Part shown: piece after piece, positions 51,176 through 59,244 of the stretch | Numbering within the stretch: the first letter of the stretch is position 1 | Layout of the letters: every line of letters starts with the position of its first letter | Virus record (IMG/VR): IMGVR_UViG_3300030098_002885 | Location: 1-59,850 of that record | Source of the DNA: a virus | DNA: 59,850 bases | Strand: one strand, 5' to 3' | The notes under the pieces: model-generated | What the model was told of the DNA's origin: nothing | Seen by the model: only the letters and a program-made list of their open reading frames with translations | Databases searched by the model: none | Position numbers and translations under genes: made by a program

Positions 51176-51870
51176 TACTCTAAATCTGGCTTACCAGTTT
51201 GAGCAGTAGCGTCTGCATTGAAAAACTCATCCTCTGTCTGCGAGGCAGGGGAAGAGGACACACTTTCAATCGGAACATACCGACTGATAGTCATAGTGGG
51301 GATCATCGTTTTACCCCCGTACTTCTTGTTCTGATATGAATCCACATCGAACAAGACCACAGGAACACCGCCTGAGGCTGTACCGTTTTTACAATCAAGC
51401 ACCCACTGCTTCATCATACGACCAATAGCGGATTGCCCACCTTTGGAAGATGTAGTGAATTGAGCGTTGATCTCCTCTGGCACACCATGAGCCGCCAGAA
51501 TTTTAATATCGAAACGGAAGTTCTCTGACCATCCGTCATTGTCCTGAGAATAAGGACCGTGATCAGGAAGAGTATCCTTACTAGGCAACTCAGTACCGAT
51601 CTTCACCCAATGCTCGTCAACGGGAACCCCGTCTTTCCAGCACATCCAACCGTGAGCCAACTCAGGCAAGTTCGGGACACCCTCAAACTTGTTCTCAGGG
51701 AAAGTATCTTGGTTCTTACCAATCAACCATTCACCCTGCTTGAACTTCACGAACTGAACTCCCTGCACGGACATACGATCAGCGAGAGAATCAATAGCGT
51801 TGACCAAGCTGTCTGCGAGGGCAACGTCAAAGGTGGCCTGACCACCTACTGCTACGTCTGTATTACTCAT
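51175..51870 (-). CDS. hypothetical protein, possible ssDNA-binding protein
   Basis: 231 residues directly upstream of the polymerase and coupled to it by TAGTG. The centre is beta-rich with many aromatic residues (WMCWKDGVPVDEHWVKI, GWSENFRFDIKIL), and the C-terminus is Ser-rich then acidic (TEDEFFNADATAQTGKPDLE), as in single-strand-binding proteins. No diagnostic OB-fold motif can be shown by eye. The location between nuclease and polymerase fits. Confidence 0.45.
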   Translation of the reverse strand: MSNTDVAVGGQATFDVALADSLVNAIDSLADRMSVQGVQFVKFKQGEWLIGKNQDTFPENKFEGVPNLPELAHGWMCWKDGVPVDEHWVKIGTELPSKDTLPDHGPYSQDNDGWSENFRFDIKILAAHGVPEEINAQFTTSSKGGQSAIGRMMKQWVLDCKNGTASGGVPVVLFDVDSYQNKKYGGKTMIPTMTISRYVPIESVSSSPASQTEDEFFNADATAQTGKPDLE

Positions 51871-51907
51871 TATGTCTAATACTCCATTTAGACTGGTTTA
51901 CACAAAG

Positions 51908-52987
51908 TCACTTGATAGTAATGTTAAGCCTTGGCGAATAGTCTCCCTCTGTCTGAAAGTCTTTAGGGTTAAGACCCTTCTCCTCAAACAGACTAGGACT
52001 ATATCGCGGTGGGCTTTTAGCACTGAAGGCTGTGACGGACCCCCAGTCCCCAGACACCTTGCGAGTGTCTGCTTCGCGCAGTACTTCCATAATTTCCTGA
52101 TCCAGTTCTTTTAATCGAACACTATCAGACTTGGTTACTGCATGAAGTTTCTTTCGTTGCACAGCTAAATCCCGAACACGGTGTTCAACTGCTTCAACGT
52201 AATTAGAGTTAGCGTGAGAAGGGATACTGTCAACCTCAATGCCTTGACATTGTTTACGCCAAGCACAGTACTGACACTCTTTACCACCCTCTATCTTCCC
52301 CTCAGGTAAAGGTAGATTGTCTAGAGAGTACTCATCCCATACAGATTTGGCACGTTGCTCTAGGTGTAGGGCAATGTTGGTATCCCTCTCCACTTTAAAT
52401 ATCTTTACCTGATTAAGGAAACTAGCATTGATATAAATAAGCATTGCGTAAGTAGGGGTATACTTACCGCCACTCTTTATGTAAGTAAGTTGCATCCCCT
52501 GTCTACACTGTAAAACATGGTTAGGTTTTGGCTGGTTCAAACTATCGAAAGGCCTAGGGTCAATACTCTTTATCTCCACATAAAGACAGGAAACTTTTAC
52601 GACCTCATCTTGAATAAAAATCTCAAAAGGTAACCCCTTCTTATGGACTATTAATCCATCAGGGGTGGCAGATTGTTTACCATGCACCAGTGTCTGTTGG
52701 TTATCACCAGACCATATAAGTTCTAAGCCTGAGGAACCTGTAAAGGGCAGACTGTCTTTTATGGTTTGCTCTAACCAATCTTCAATAATGTTCCCTCGTT
52801 CTGCCGCCCCTAAGTCTTGTATAAAATCAGGGTCTGGCTCTGCATTATGTTTAGAGAATACTAATCTACGGAGACATGTTCCTATCTCTGATGCACCGAC
52901 TGTCTGGTTACGGTCATGCCCACCCCATGTCTTACTCTGAGAGGACTTATTAATACCGTCATTAATAATGCTCTCAATATTAATCAC
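51908..52987 (-). CDS. PD-(D/E)XK exonuclease, Cas4/RecB-like
   Basis: 359 residues from a GTG at 52987 with AAGGAG 8 bases upstream. The nuclease core is visible: GASEIGTCLRRLVFS with the first Cys, AERGNIIEDWLE, SATPDGLIVH (motif II Asp) and LYVEIKSID (motif III E-x-K). A C-terminal ECQYCAWRKQC cluster with the early Cys would bind an iron-sulfur cluster, as in Cas4/AddB-type enzymes. Acts in recombination or DNA-end processing. It overlaps the zinc-ribbon gene by 8 bases. Confidence 0.8.
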   Translation of the reverse strand: MINIESIINDGINKSSQSKTWGGHDRNQTVGASEIGTCLRRLVFSKHNAEPDPDFIQDLGAAERGNIIEDWLEQTIKDSLPFTGSSGLELIWSGDNQQTLVHGKQSATPDGLIVHKKGLPFEIFIQDEVVKVSCLYVEIKSIDPRPFDSLNQPKPNHVLQCRQGMQLTYIKSGGKYTPTYAMLIYINASFLNQVKIFKVERDTNIALHLEQRAKSVWDEYSLDNLPLPEGKIEGGKECQYCAWRKQCQGIEVDSIPSHANSNYVEAVEHRVRDLAVQRKKLHAVTKSDSVRLKELDQEIMEVLREADTRKVSGDWGSVTAFSAKSPPRYSPSLFEEKGLNPKDFQTEGDYSPRLNITIK

Positions 52988-53120
52988 TAGGCTTCTCCTT
53001 TTTATCTTTGATTGCGTGGGTAGCAATAATACAAGGAGCGCAATAGGCCTTACCGCTAATCTTAACCGTTGCGTTAAGTACGCCACACTTACTACAGGGA
53101 ACGCCTGTTAACGTAAGCAT
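52980..53120 (-). CDS. small zinc-ribbon protein
   Basis: 46 residues from the ATG at 53120, with AGGAAC upstream. Two CxxC pairs (VPCSKCG and AYCAPCI) 15 residues apart form a treble-clef or zinc-ribbon. The tail is Lys-rich. A longer reading from 53165 lacks a ribosome site. Likely a DNA- or protein-binding accessory of the nuclease, to which it is coupled. Confidence 0.55.
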   Translation of the reverse strand: MLTLTGVPCSKCGVLNATVKISGKAYCAPCIIATHAIKDKKEKPSD

Positions 53121-53373
53121 TGAACAGTTCCTTTCCTTACAAGAAAGAAGAGGAGAGAGGTCCAAGAGTGAACAGCTATGCCACTAACAAGAACCCCTCT
53201 CCTAAGTTCGCCATACCATCCTTGTAGGAGCATTGAACGTACCACCAAGACGTTCTGTGCTTCGACTACCTTGTGGTGCAGGGAGGCAATACCACACAGG
53301 ATGATTAACGCTAGTGGCCCTAGCGATCTTACACGGCGAAAGGAATAAAACCGTGCTAGATTTAGTAAACTAT
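53121..53373 (-). other. 253-base gap with foldable sequence, no firm gene
   Basis: An 89-residue frame from TTG at 53377 crosses this gap, but its product is odd (no domain, Leu/Arg-rich) and has no ribosome site. The DNA has several inverted repeats: AGGAGAGAGG with CCCCTCTCC (53149 to 53204 region), CCACCAAG with CTTGTGGTG (53243 to 53278), and GCTAG-N5-CTAGC near 53311. A structured leader or small RNA is possible. tRNA was considered and no T-arm was found. Confidence 0.3.
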
Positions 53374-53775
53374 TCAAGCCGCGATCCTTTCGTCTTCACA
53401 CTCTTCCTCTTCTCTAAGTTTCTTGAGCCGTTGCTTCTTACGTCTAGCCAGAGATAGGTTTTCCTCAAGGGTTAATGCAACTTCCTCAGGCCACCACTCC
53501 AGCAAAACAGTTAGGTTACTAGCCGCCAAAGAGTTTTCTAGTAGTTCGTGATTATTCGTAGAGGGCCGTGAAAGACTAGCCTCTATACGAAGGGCTGTGT
53601 CTAAATATACTTTAGCCGCATTGGTATACCCTTTGGCCTCTGACTGAGCGGCATACATAAGAGCCTTCTCTACGGTAAGAGAGTTGCTGTGCTTGTCTCG
53701 CACAGGTGGTTTCCTACTGTAGTACTTATTATTTGTGGTATACCCTGAGGCATAGAAGGTGGTTGTGTCTGTCAT
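53374..53775 (-). CDS. hypothetical helical protein
   Basis: 133 residues. The N-terminus is Thr/Tyr/Ser-rich and likely disordered. Then come helices with Ala-rich pattern (VEKALMYAAQSEAKGYTNAAKVYLDTALRIE), much like a single TPR-type hairpin, and a strongly charged tail (RRKKQRLKKLREEEECEDE). Its start overlaps the helicase stop. No family recognised. Confidence 0.55.
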   Translation of the reverse strand: MTDTTTFYASGYTTNNKYYSRKPPVRDKHSNSLTVEKALMYAAQSEAKGYTNAAKVYLDTALRIEASLSRPSTNNHELLENSLAASNLTVLLEWWPEEVALTLEENLSLARRKKQRLKKLREEEECEDERIAA

Positions 53776-55166
53776 AACGCTTTCCCTTTATACGACTGGC
53801 TCATTATCTCTGCAAATATGTTTTCGTCTGGGTCTGTGATGCCGTCCACTACTTGGTTTGCCATGGCGTACTTACGGGTAAGACCACGGAATAAATTCTC
53901 ATCATAGGTATAGCGAGATATCATGTAATAATAGTTAGCTCCACCTCGCATCCCTGCCCTATGGATACGATCTTCTGCTTGTAACATTTCCATAGGGGAG
54001 AAAGACATCTCCACAAACAACATATTACTAGCGAACTGTAGGTTAAGCCCTAGGCCCCCTGCCCCTATAGTCATAAAGAGGATACGGTTGCCTTGCCTAA
54101 ACCTTTCAATCTCATGCTCCCGTTGAGTAGTGTCACCAGTGATTAAACTGGTACTGGTATTCTTGTACTCTCTAGCATGGAGAGACTTCACTACCTCAAC
54201 ATGCCTACCAAACACTACAATCTTTTCATCAGGGGCAGAGTACTCCAGCCAATTCGTTAACCATTCGTAGGCTTTCTCCGCTTTCTGTAACCCTAAGTCC
54301 TGTACCTCTTCTTGCCAGTCGATATATTGTTTTGGCTTAATTTGTACAGGTACTTGGGTGCGGATTTTCTCAGGCAAATCTAAACAATCTTGCTTGCGTA
54401 CCCGATGCATTAAAGGTTTAACAAGACTGCTTAGTTCCCCTGCGTTAGTAAGTCCATCCGATAGGTAACCAAAAGGCCCTTGTCTACCGTTACAGTAGCG
54501 TCTGGTAAACTTCCACCAGTCTTTGAAGGTGTGAGGGGCCGCAATTCTGAATTGAGTAAAGAGATCGACAGGGCGATTAATGATAGGAGTCCCAGTAAGC
54601 ATAAGAACCATAGGGATAGTTTCAAGCATCGCCTCAATATCTTTCGTCCTCTTGGCTTTGTGGTTTTTGATGTAAGTGCTTTCGTCAAGAACAGCAAATT
54701 CAAATCTAAACGACAAGGTTTTGATATATTCCTTAAACCTTTTTGTTCTGTGGTAGGAAACGAGAACAATCGAGTGATGGGGGTATTCGACATCAATACT
54801 ATCCTTAAAAATAACTATCTCTTTATCCCCACCAAAGATGCGATGCAACTCGCTCTTATGTTGGAGCATGAGACTAGCAGGGGAAAAGATTACAGTAGGT
54901 CCAGCATTAACCGCCTTCATTATAAGGGCGGCTCCAGCAGTCTTACCACTGCCCATCTCCCACGCTAACATCATGCGTCCATCAGACTTTAAGAAATGAT
55001 TAACGCCATCTATCTGATGTTGGAAAGGAGACAGCCAGAAGGTCTCGTCAACATTCATCAACCAGTCCAACCACCGTGGCGCAGAGCCATCGTTAATAGG
55101 ACGGGTGTCAACTTCAGCCAACCGCGCACGGTTATAATTCTTAATGAGGGTGGTACTGTCTGTCAT
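53772..55166 (-). CDS. SNF2-type superfamily 2 helicase
   Basis: 464 residues. Motifs in order: Q-like LSPFQHQIDGV, Walker A EMGSGKT (70-76), PASLM (motif Ia), DEST box (161-164), LTGTP motif III (190-194), a C-terminal RecA lobe with KIVVFGRHVEVVK, GLGLNLQFA (motif V) and QAEDRIHRAG (motif VI). The DEST box and the QAEDRIHRAG form are SNF2/SMARCAL1-like. Phage members of this type drive fork remodelling or replication restart. It is the first gene of the leftward replication operon. Confidence 0.88.
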   Translation of the reverse strand: MTDSTTLIKNYNRARLAEVDTRPINDGSAPRWLDWLMNVDETFWLSPFQHQIDGVNHFLKSDGRMMLAWEMGSGKTAGAALIMKAVNAGPTVIFSPASLMLQHKSELHRIFGGDKEIVIFKDSIDVEYPHHSIVLVSYHRTKRFKEYIKTLSFRFEFAVLDESTYIKNHKAKRTKDIEAMLETIPMVLMLTGTPIINRPVDLFTQFRIAAPHTFKDWWKFTRRYCNGRQGPFGYLSDGLTNAGELSSLVKPLMHRVRKQDCLDLPEKIRTQVPVQIKPKQYIDWQEEVQDLGLQKAEKAYEWLTNWLEYSAPDEKIVVFGRHVEVVKSLHAREYKNTSTSLITGDTTQREHEIERFRQGNRILFMTIGAGGLGLNLQFASNMLFVEMSFSPMEMLQAEDRIHRAGMRGGANYYYMISRYTYDENLFRGLTRKYAMANQVVDGITDPDENIFAEIMSQSYKGKAL

Positions 55167-55202
55167 CTACTTGCCTGTTTGTCTGGTCTAAAATCTAATA
55201 TG

Positions 55203-55231
55203 AATATAGGAAGCCTTCCCGGAAAGTGCAA
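55203..55231 (-). promoter_or_regulatory. candidate downstream promoter for the replication operon
   Basis: On the minus strand TTGCAC (55226-55231) and TATATT (55203-55208), 17 bases apart, about 36 bases before the helicase start. The spacer holds GGAAG-G-CTTCC, a short palindrome. The -35 match is weak. Confidence 0.35.
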
Positions 55232-55242
55232 CATTAAAACAT

Positions 55243-55281
55243 AAAAAAAGTGAGGCCCCTTAAATTAATAAGAGGCCCCAC
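55243..55281 (-). terminator. leader terminator / attenuator before the helicase operon
   Basis: In the minus-strand RNA, arms at 55270-55281 and 55250-55261 pair over 12 positions, with two G-U pairs, around an 8-base A/U loop, then seven U residues follow. It is oriented with the replication operon and lies between the upstream promoter (55337) and the first gene, so transcripts from that promoter must pass it. It either insulates the operon or acts as an attenuator. Confidence 0.7.
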
Positions 55282-55336
55282 CTGATGACAGACTACAGGA
55301 ATGTCGAAGGTAGGGAGAATAACCCCCGACAACCCA

Positions 55337-55365
55337 ATTATACCACTATATATAGTGGCTAGTAA
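55337..55365 (-). promoter_or_regulatory. promoter with palindromic operator in the spacer
   Basis: On the minus strand a perfect TATAAT (55337-55342) with a TG extended -10 and a weak TTACTA -35 (55360-55365). The spacer contains the perfect 16-base palindrome CCACTATATATAGTGG (55343-55358). A repressor bound there would block RNA polymerase completely. The phage encodes two XRE-like proteins that could bind it. The rest of the 252-base gap to 55419 holds no gene. Confidence 0.6.
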
Positions 55366-55418
55366 ATTCCTAACAACGGTACTATATTGGTAGTATTCAA
55401 TTAAAATGGAGTGGACAG

Positions 55419-56291
55419 ATGGACAGACAGACTGCGACTACTTTTCTGACTGATATCTATAAGCACCAGACCAGCGGTAAGTTGGTCTTTCATGCTTTTA
55501 GAGCAGACAAAGCGGAGACTTTCACGGCAGACCTAGGAGGAGATTTCTTTGACTGGGTTGAGCAACGTGAGAAAGCAGGGTGGGGCATCCACCTACGACA
55601 AGGCCGTATGGCTACACAAAGTCGGTCATGTACTAAGAAAGATGTGGAACAACTGTGTCACCTCTGGGTAGATATTGACCGACCTCAAGACAAAGTCTCT
55701 TTTGTAGAGAATGAAAATGATCCCATACCTACACCCACATTCCTTATTAACAGTGGGGGTGGTACTCATCTATACTGGCGGCTTGATAAGCCAGCCATGG
55801 GGATAGACTTGTTTCAAGTAGAAGAACTAAACACCAAGCTGGCAGACTATGTAGGTGGCGATCCAGCCCCCACGCACATTGCAAGCACTCTACGTTTAGT
55901 TGGGACGTTGAACCACAAGTATGACCCACCTGTGGAAGCCTCAATTTTGCGCCATAACAAAGATGCAGAGGTAAGCATTGACAGTATGGCAGATTGGTTG
56001 AAGCGTAACGAGAACCCTGTCGAAGCCTTTGCAAATAGACTGATAGGGAATGTTCGACAGACTGTGGATTGGAAGCTAGTGCTTGATAATCTATCAGTCG
56101 AAGGGCCAGCTAATGAGTTTGGTGGGCGTAACAACTGTGTCACCAAGTTGGCTGGCTGGTGGGCAAGACAGGGGATTGACCCTGATACCCAATTAAGAAC
56201 CTTACAACACCATGGATGCACCTTACCTGTGCATGAAATGGAGAGCATCGTTAACCGTATTTACCAGAAGGAGTGTGAGAGTAATGTCTAA
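55419..56291 (+). CDS. AEP-type primase (RepB-like primase domain)
   Basis: 290 residues. The archaeo-eukaryotic primase signature is readable: HLWVDIDRP with Asp85 and Asp87, then INSGGGTHLYWRLDKP (metal/nucleotide site with Ser112 and His117) and STLRLVGTLNHK (third motif). The C-terminal helical part (PANEFGGRNNCVTKLAGWWARQG) resembles the PriCT-type linker seen before SF3 helicases. It makes primers for the polymerase. The SF3 helicase gene starts 8 bases inside its 3' end, so primase and helicase, fused in P4, are split here. Confidence 0.78.
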   Translation: MDRQTATTFLTDIYKHQTSGKLVFHAFRADKAETFTADLGGDFFDWVEQREKAGWGIHLRQGRMATQSRSCTKKDVEQLCHLWVDIDRPQDKVSFVENENDPIPTPTFLINSGGGTHLYWRLDKPAMGIDLFQVEELNTKLADYVGGDPAPTHIASTLRLVGTLNHKYDPPVEASILRHNKDAEVSIDSMADWLKRNENPVEAFANRLIGNVRQTVDWKLVLDNLSVEGPANEFGGRNNCVTKLAGWWARQGIDPDTQLRTLQHHGCTLPVHEMESIVNRIYQKECESNV

Positions 56292-57813
56292 TTTACCACT
56301 GGCTCCGCTCCCTCCTACTACTGCAACGGAGAGAGTGAAGGCCTATGTGCAAGCGAAGTTAGCACAAGGGCGCAAACCATCAATCATCCCTCATCTTATG
56401 GATGTAGTCGAAAGCATTATTGAAGATCACATCAGGGCTAACGGCGAGGATATCCTATACACGGAAGATACATGGTTTATGTATCAGCCACGGGGGATAT
56501 GGGTGGAGCGCGATCCTGTATGGATCAAGACTATCATAGACAAGTGGCATCAGACAGTGATCGGCAAGACCCCAACGAAGAGTGTGCGGGGTGAGATACT
56601 AGAAGCCGTAATGCTACAGGTTAACAAGGTAGACATAGAGTGGGGTAAGATCGGTAACATTATAGTTACTGCTAACAACCAAGCCTATGATCTAGACAAC
56701 AATACTCCTGTCTCAGTACAGAAAACTTGGTACTTGAGGGAGGATAACCTGTTGGCTGTTGAGTGGGATGCAACCCAGACAGCCACCCCAATCTGGGACC
56801 AAACTGTAGATAAGATAATGAAGCACATCCCTGATAACGAGAGATCGGATGTTATTCAGCTTGTTGAGGAATGGATGGGTGCAACTTTAATGCGCCATAA
56901 CAAACCTCGCGCCTTATCTAAATGTTTGTTCCTATACGGGGAACGCAGAACAGGTAAGTCCACAATCCTAGATATCCCTAGACAAATCTTTGGAGAGACA
57001 CGGGCTACCGCAGTCAGCTTAGGAGAGACAGAAGGCTTTGGGTCTATGGCCCTATTAAATAAAGCTGTCTGGCTGTCTGATGAAATATCGGTAGGCGAAG
57101 TATTGAATGATTCAGTAATGAAGAGGGTCATTACAAACGAACCGATAAGCATCAAGGTTAAGATGAAAGCCCCGATAGAGACCAGAGTGAATATGTCTGT
57201 AGGTATGGCTGGTAACTCGTTGCCTGTGATTAAAGATACTTCGGATGCTGTGTATGATCGGATGTTATTCGTACCATGCGATACCGTTATCAGTAACGCA
57301 GAGGATGATCCGACACTCAGAGACAAACTCATTGGTGAGCTACCCGCTATCCTAAATAAAGTTATAGACAGACTGTCTGATGTAAGGGCCAGAGGTTACT
57401 TCAAGATTCCAGCATGTCTAACAGCTAAGACAGAGGAGATTAAGATTGACCAAGACCCGTTCAGCCAGTTCCTCACGGAAGCGTTTGTCAAAACCAATAG
57501 TAGTTGTGCGGTTGAGAACCCCGATATCCAGACAGCATACAAAGGTTATCTGGTTAAGATGTTTGGGGAGGACCATGCTCGTAATACTAAACTATCCCCG
57601 ACATTACTGTCTAAACGCATAAGCGAAGCGTACCCGTACTCATCGACTGGTAGGACAAAACGTGGTACAGTTCGCGCCAAGTATGGCATCCATTTTACCG
57701 ACCAAGGCAAAAGCTGGTTAGACGCTGGCCTCAAGTTAGAGGACAACTTCTATAAGACAGATCAGCAAAGATTAAAGGATGCCAACATAACGTCCCTGAC
57801 AGTACAGACATAG
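56284..57813 (+). CDS. SF3 helicase (phage/plasmid P4-type primase C-terminal)
   Basis: 509 residues from the ATG at 56284, which overlaps the primase stop. N-terminal D5-like region, then Walker A GERRTGKS (219-226), Walker B AVWLSDE (Asp266, Glu267), and motif C region VNMSVGMAGNSLPVIKD with the Asn sensor, followed by DRMLFVPCD arginine finger. C-terminal winged-helix-like region with TLLSKRISEAYP. Typical hexameric 3'-5' replicative helicase that can also melt origins. An origin-like iteron element lies 360 bases downstream. Confidence 0.88.
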   Translation: MSNLPLAPLPPTTATERVKAYVQAKLAQGRKPSIIPHLMDVVESIIEDHIRANGEDILYTEDTWFMYQPRGIWVERDPVWIKTIIDKWHQTVIGKTPTKSVRGEILEAVMLQVNKVDIEWGKIGNIIVTANNQAYDLDNNTPVSVQKTWYLREDNLLAVEWDATQTATPIWDQTVDKIMKHIPDNERSDVIQLVEEWMGATLMRHNKPRALSKCLFLYGERRTGKSTILDIPRQIFGETRATAVSLGETEGFGSMALLNKAVWLSDEISVGEVLNDSVMKRVITNEPISIKVKMKAPIETRVNMSVGMAGNSLPVIKDTSDAVYDRMLFVPCDTVISNAEDDPTLRDKLIGELPAILNKVIDRLSDVRARGYFKIPACLTAKTEEIKIDQDPFSQFLTEAFVKTNSSCAVENPDIQTAYKGYLVKMFGEDHARNTKLSPTLLSKRISEAYPYSSTGRTKRGTVRAKYGIHFTDQGKSWLDAGLKLEDNFYKTDQQRLKDANITSLTVQT

Positions 57814-57839
57814 GGAGACCCACAACGAGGCGGTAGATA

Positions 57840-57995
57840 ATGCTAACACGTTGGAAGTTTAACTGTTGGCTCAGACTGATGAGGTTCTTCGGAGGTCTGG
57901 GCCAGTACTGCTGGCATAAACATGAACGTGCATTGCGGTTAATGAGGATAGAGGAACGGAGAAGTGAAGCGTTCAAGAAAGAGGCTTATAAATAA
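57840..57995 (+). CDS. small basic amphipathic protein
   Basis: 51 residues from the ATG at 57840, with GAGGCGG upstream. Trp-, Arg- and Leu-rich helix (MLTRWKFNCWLRLMRFFGGLG) then a charged tail. Overlaps the next small gene by 32 bases. No family. The first half could be membrane-associated. Confidence 0.45.
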   Translation: MLTRWKFNCWLRLMRFFGGLGQYCWHKHERALRLMRIEERRSEAFKKEAYK

Positions 57996-58158
57996 AAGAC
58001 GGTCTGCTTCAGCCCAAGCCTTGGCCCACCCGTTGTATCACCAGAGGGTCATCCCCGACAAACGCCGTGTTGAAACCAATCGGCGGCTCCGACAAAGTGA
58101 CATACTGACGGCAGAGGCCAAGGGCGAACACGAAATTGACACAAAGTCTGTCGATTAA
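57964..58158 (+). CDS. small basic protein next to the iteron element
   Basis: 64 residues from a GTG at 57964, with GGAACGGAG upstream. Very basic (KRSRKRLINKRRS) with no hydrophobic core in the first half and an acidic tail. It ends 11 bases before the iteron element at 58170, so a DNA-binding role there is attractive but unproven. Confidence 0.45.
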   Translation: MKRSRKRLINKRRSASAQALAHPLYHQRVIPDKRRVETNRRLRQSDILTAEAKGEHEIDTKSVD

Positions 58159-58169
58159 AACTATAAACC

Positions 58170-58334
58170 GTCATCGCGTCATCGTAAGTGTCATCGTCTA
58201 AGCTATTGAAAACCTTTGGATGATGACAGTGATGACGAGGATGACGGTGTTTTATTATAAGCAAATATAATATATATAAATTTATATAAAAAAGAAAATG
58301 AGGAAAAGGTGTCATCAGCGTCATCACTGTCATC
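58170..58334. repeat. iteron inverted repeat around AT-rich core (copy B), possible origin
   Basis: Left arm at 58219-58247 with GATGAC at 58222, 58231 and 58240; right arm with GTCATC at 58311, 58320 and 58329, all at 9-base spacing. The 60-odd-base centre is nearly all A/T. Three more GTCATC lie just upstream (58170, 58178, 58190). The first 28 bases of the left arm equal the inverse of the right arm of copy A exactly. No gene fits this 260-base gap. Lies between helicase and resolvase genes. Confidence 0.6.
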
Positions 58335-58419
58335 GTATCTCTGGTTACCAGTTGTACACACACTCTTCCGATCAGACTGTGTGCTAGTAATCCCTTGATA
58401 AATTTCCTATAAGTATAAG

Positions 58420-58896
58420 ATGACAGACTATTCTAGAACCCTTGTCGGCGTAGACCTTGGCACGAAATCTGGCATTGCGTGGATACAAAACGGAAGTGTC
58501 TTCTCCAAGCCTCTTGATTTCTCTAAGGTTAGACAGATGGGTGCTGGTATGCGGCCCCTTATGTTACGAAGAGAGTTACTGTCTACGTTTGGGGAATTGG
58601 AGCCAGAGGAGGTGGTGTTTGAAAATGTACAGAAACATTCCGCCACCTATGCGGCCCAAGTGTATGGAGAATTGCGAGGGTGTCTAACCACTGTCTGCGA
58701 GGAGATGTCTATACCCTATCGCGGCATCGGAGTAACAACAGTAAAGAAGCACGTTACGGGGAGGGGGCTTTGTAAAAAGGAAGTGACCAGAAGATTTATG
58801 AAAGAACTCTGGCCCGACCTTTTTAAACGTAAGCTAACAGAAGATGAGGTAGATGCTTTGTCTATCCTAAAGTGTGCTATAGATAACGTGTACTAA
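58420..58896 (+). CDS. RuvC-like Holliday junction resolvase
   Basis: 158 residues with an RNase H fold: LVGVDLGTKSGIAW (first Asp11), VVFENV (Glu68 region), a GVTTVKKHVTGRG basic loop and DEVDALSILKC (last acidic pair). This is the RuvC/YqgF-type layout of poxvirus and phage resolvases. It resolves branched DNA before packaging. TATAAG is near the start. An inverted CACACA/TGTGTG pair flanks 58357-58382 upstream. Confidence 0.82.
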   Translation: MTDYSRTLVGVDLGTKSGIAWIQNGSVFSKPLDFSKVRQMGAGMRPLMLRRELLSTFGELEPEEVVFENVQKHSATYAAQVYGELRGCLTTVCEEMSIPYRGIGVTTVKKHVTGRGLCKKEVTRRFMKELWPDLFKRKLTEDEVDALSILKCAIDNVY

Positions 58897-58918
58897 AACT
58901 GGGCATTGAGAGATTCAA

Positions 58919-59170
58919 ATGAGTGACGATAATATTATAGAGTTTCCAGACTTAAAAAATAAGCGGTACGTTCTTGGGTGTCCTCAGTGTGACGGTACTT
59001 CATGGACTATAGTTTTGTCTGATGATCAAGTGCGCTTTGAAATGGATACTGTAGACGGGGAATTATTAGATGTGACGTTCACGCCTGATGAGGTCCCTGT
59101 GGTATGCGCGGAGTGCCAGTCATGTGGTCATGTCCTAGATTTAAATGCCACTGCTCCGAGTGTTCATTGA
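58919..59170 (+). CDS. small zinc-ribbon protein
   Basis: 83 residues with GCPQCDG near residue 20 and VCAECQSCG near residue 65, a CxxC/CxxC zinc ribbon separated by a beta-rich, acidic stretch. Probably cytoplasmic. Last gene of the rightward replication cluster. Family unknown; transcription or DNA-repair accessory roles are common for such proteins. Confidence 0.55.
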   Translation: MSDDNIIEFPDLKNKRYVLGCPQCDGTSWTIVLSDDQVRFEMDTVDGELLDVTFTPDEVPVVCAECQSCGHVLDLNATAPSVH

Positions 59171-59244
59171 TAAATTTTATTATATTTTTGTAAGATTTTT
59201 TATCCTGCCGCGTCACCGAGTCGGAGCTACATTATAGATATTCC

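Noticed and set aside
53208-53330. tRNA gene in the gap of the replication operon
   Set aside because: Paired segments exist but no TTCGA-type T-loop, no 7-bp acceptor stem and no CCA end were found on either strand.
58363-58373. CTCTTCCGATC, identical to 11 bases near the end of a common sequencing adapter
   Set aside because: An 11-base match can arise by chance in 60 kb on two strands. The flanks do not continue the adapter and lie within a plausible promoter gap. Read-level checking would settle whether a chimeric join exists here.
59208-59226. CACCGAGTCGG, resembling the terminal hairpin of a tracrRNA
   Set aside because: The arms do not complete the tracr hairpin, there is no anti-repeat, no CRISPR array and no cas gene in the window.
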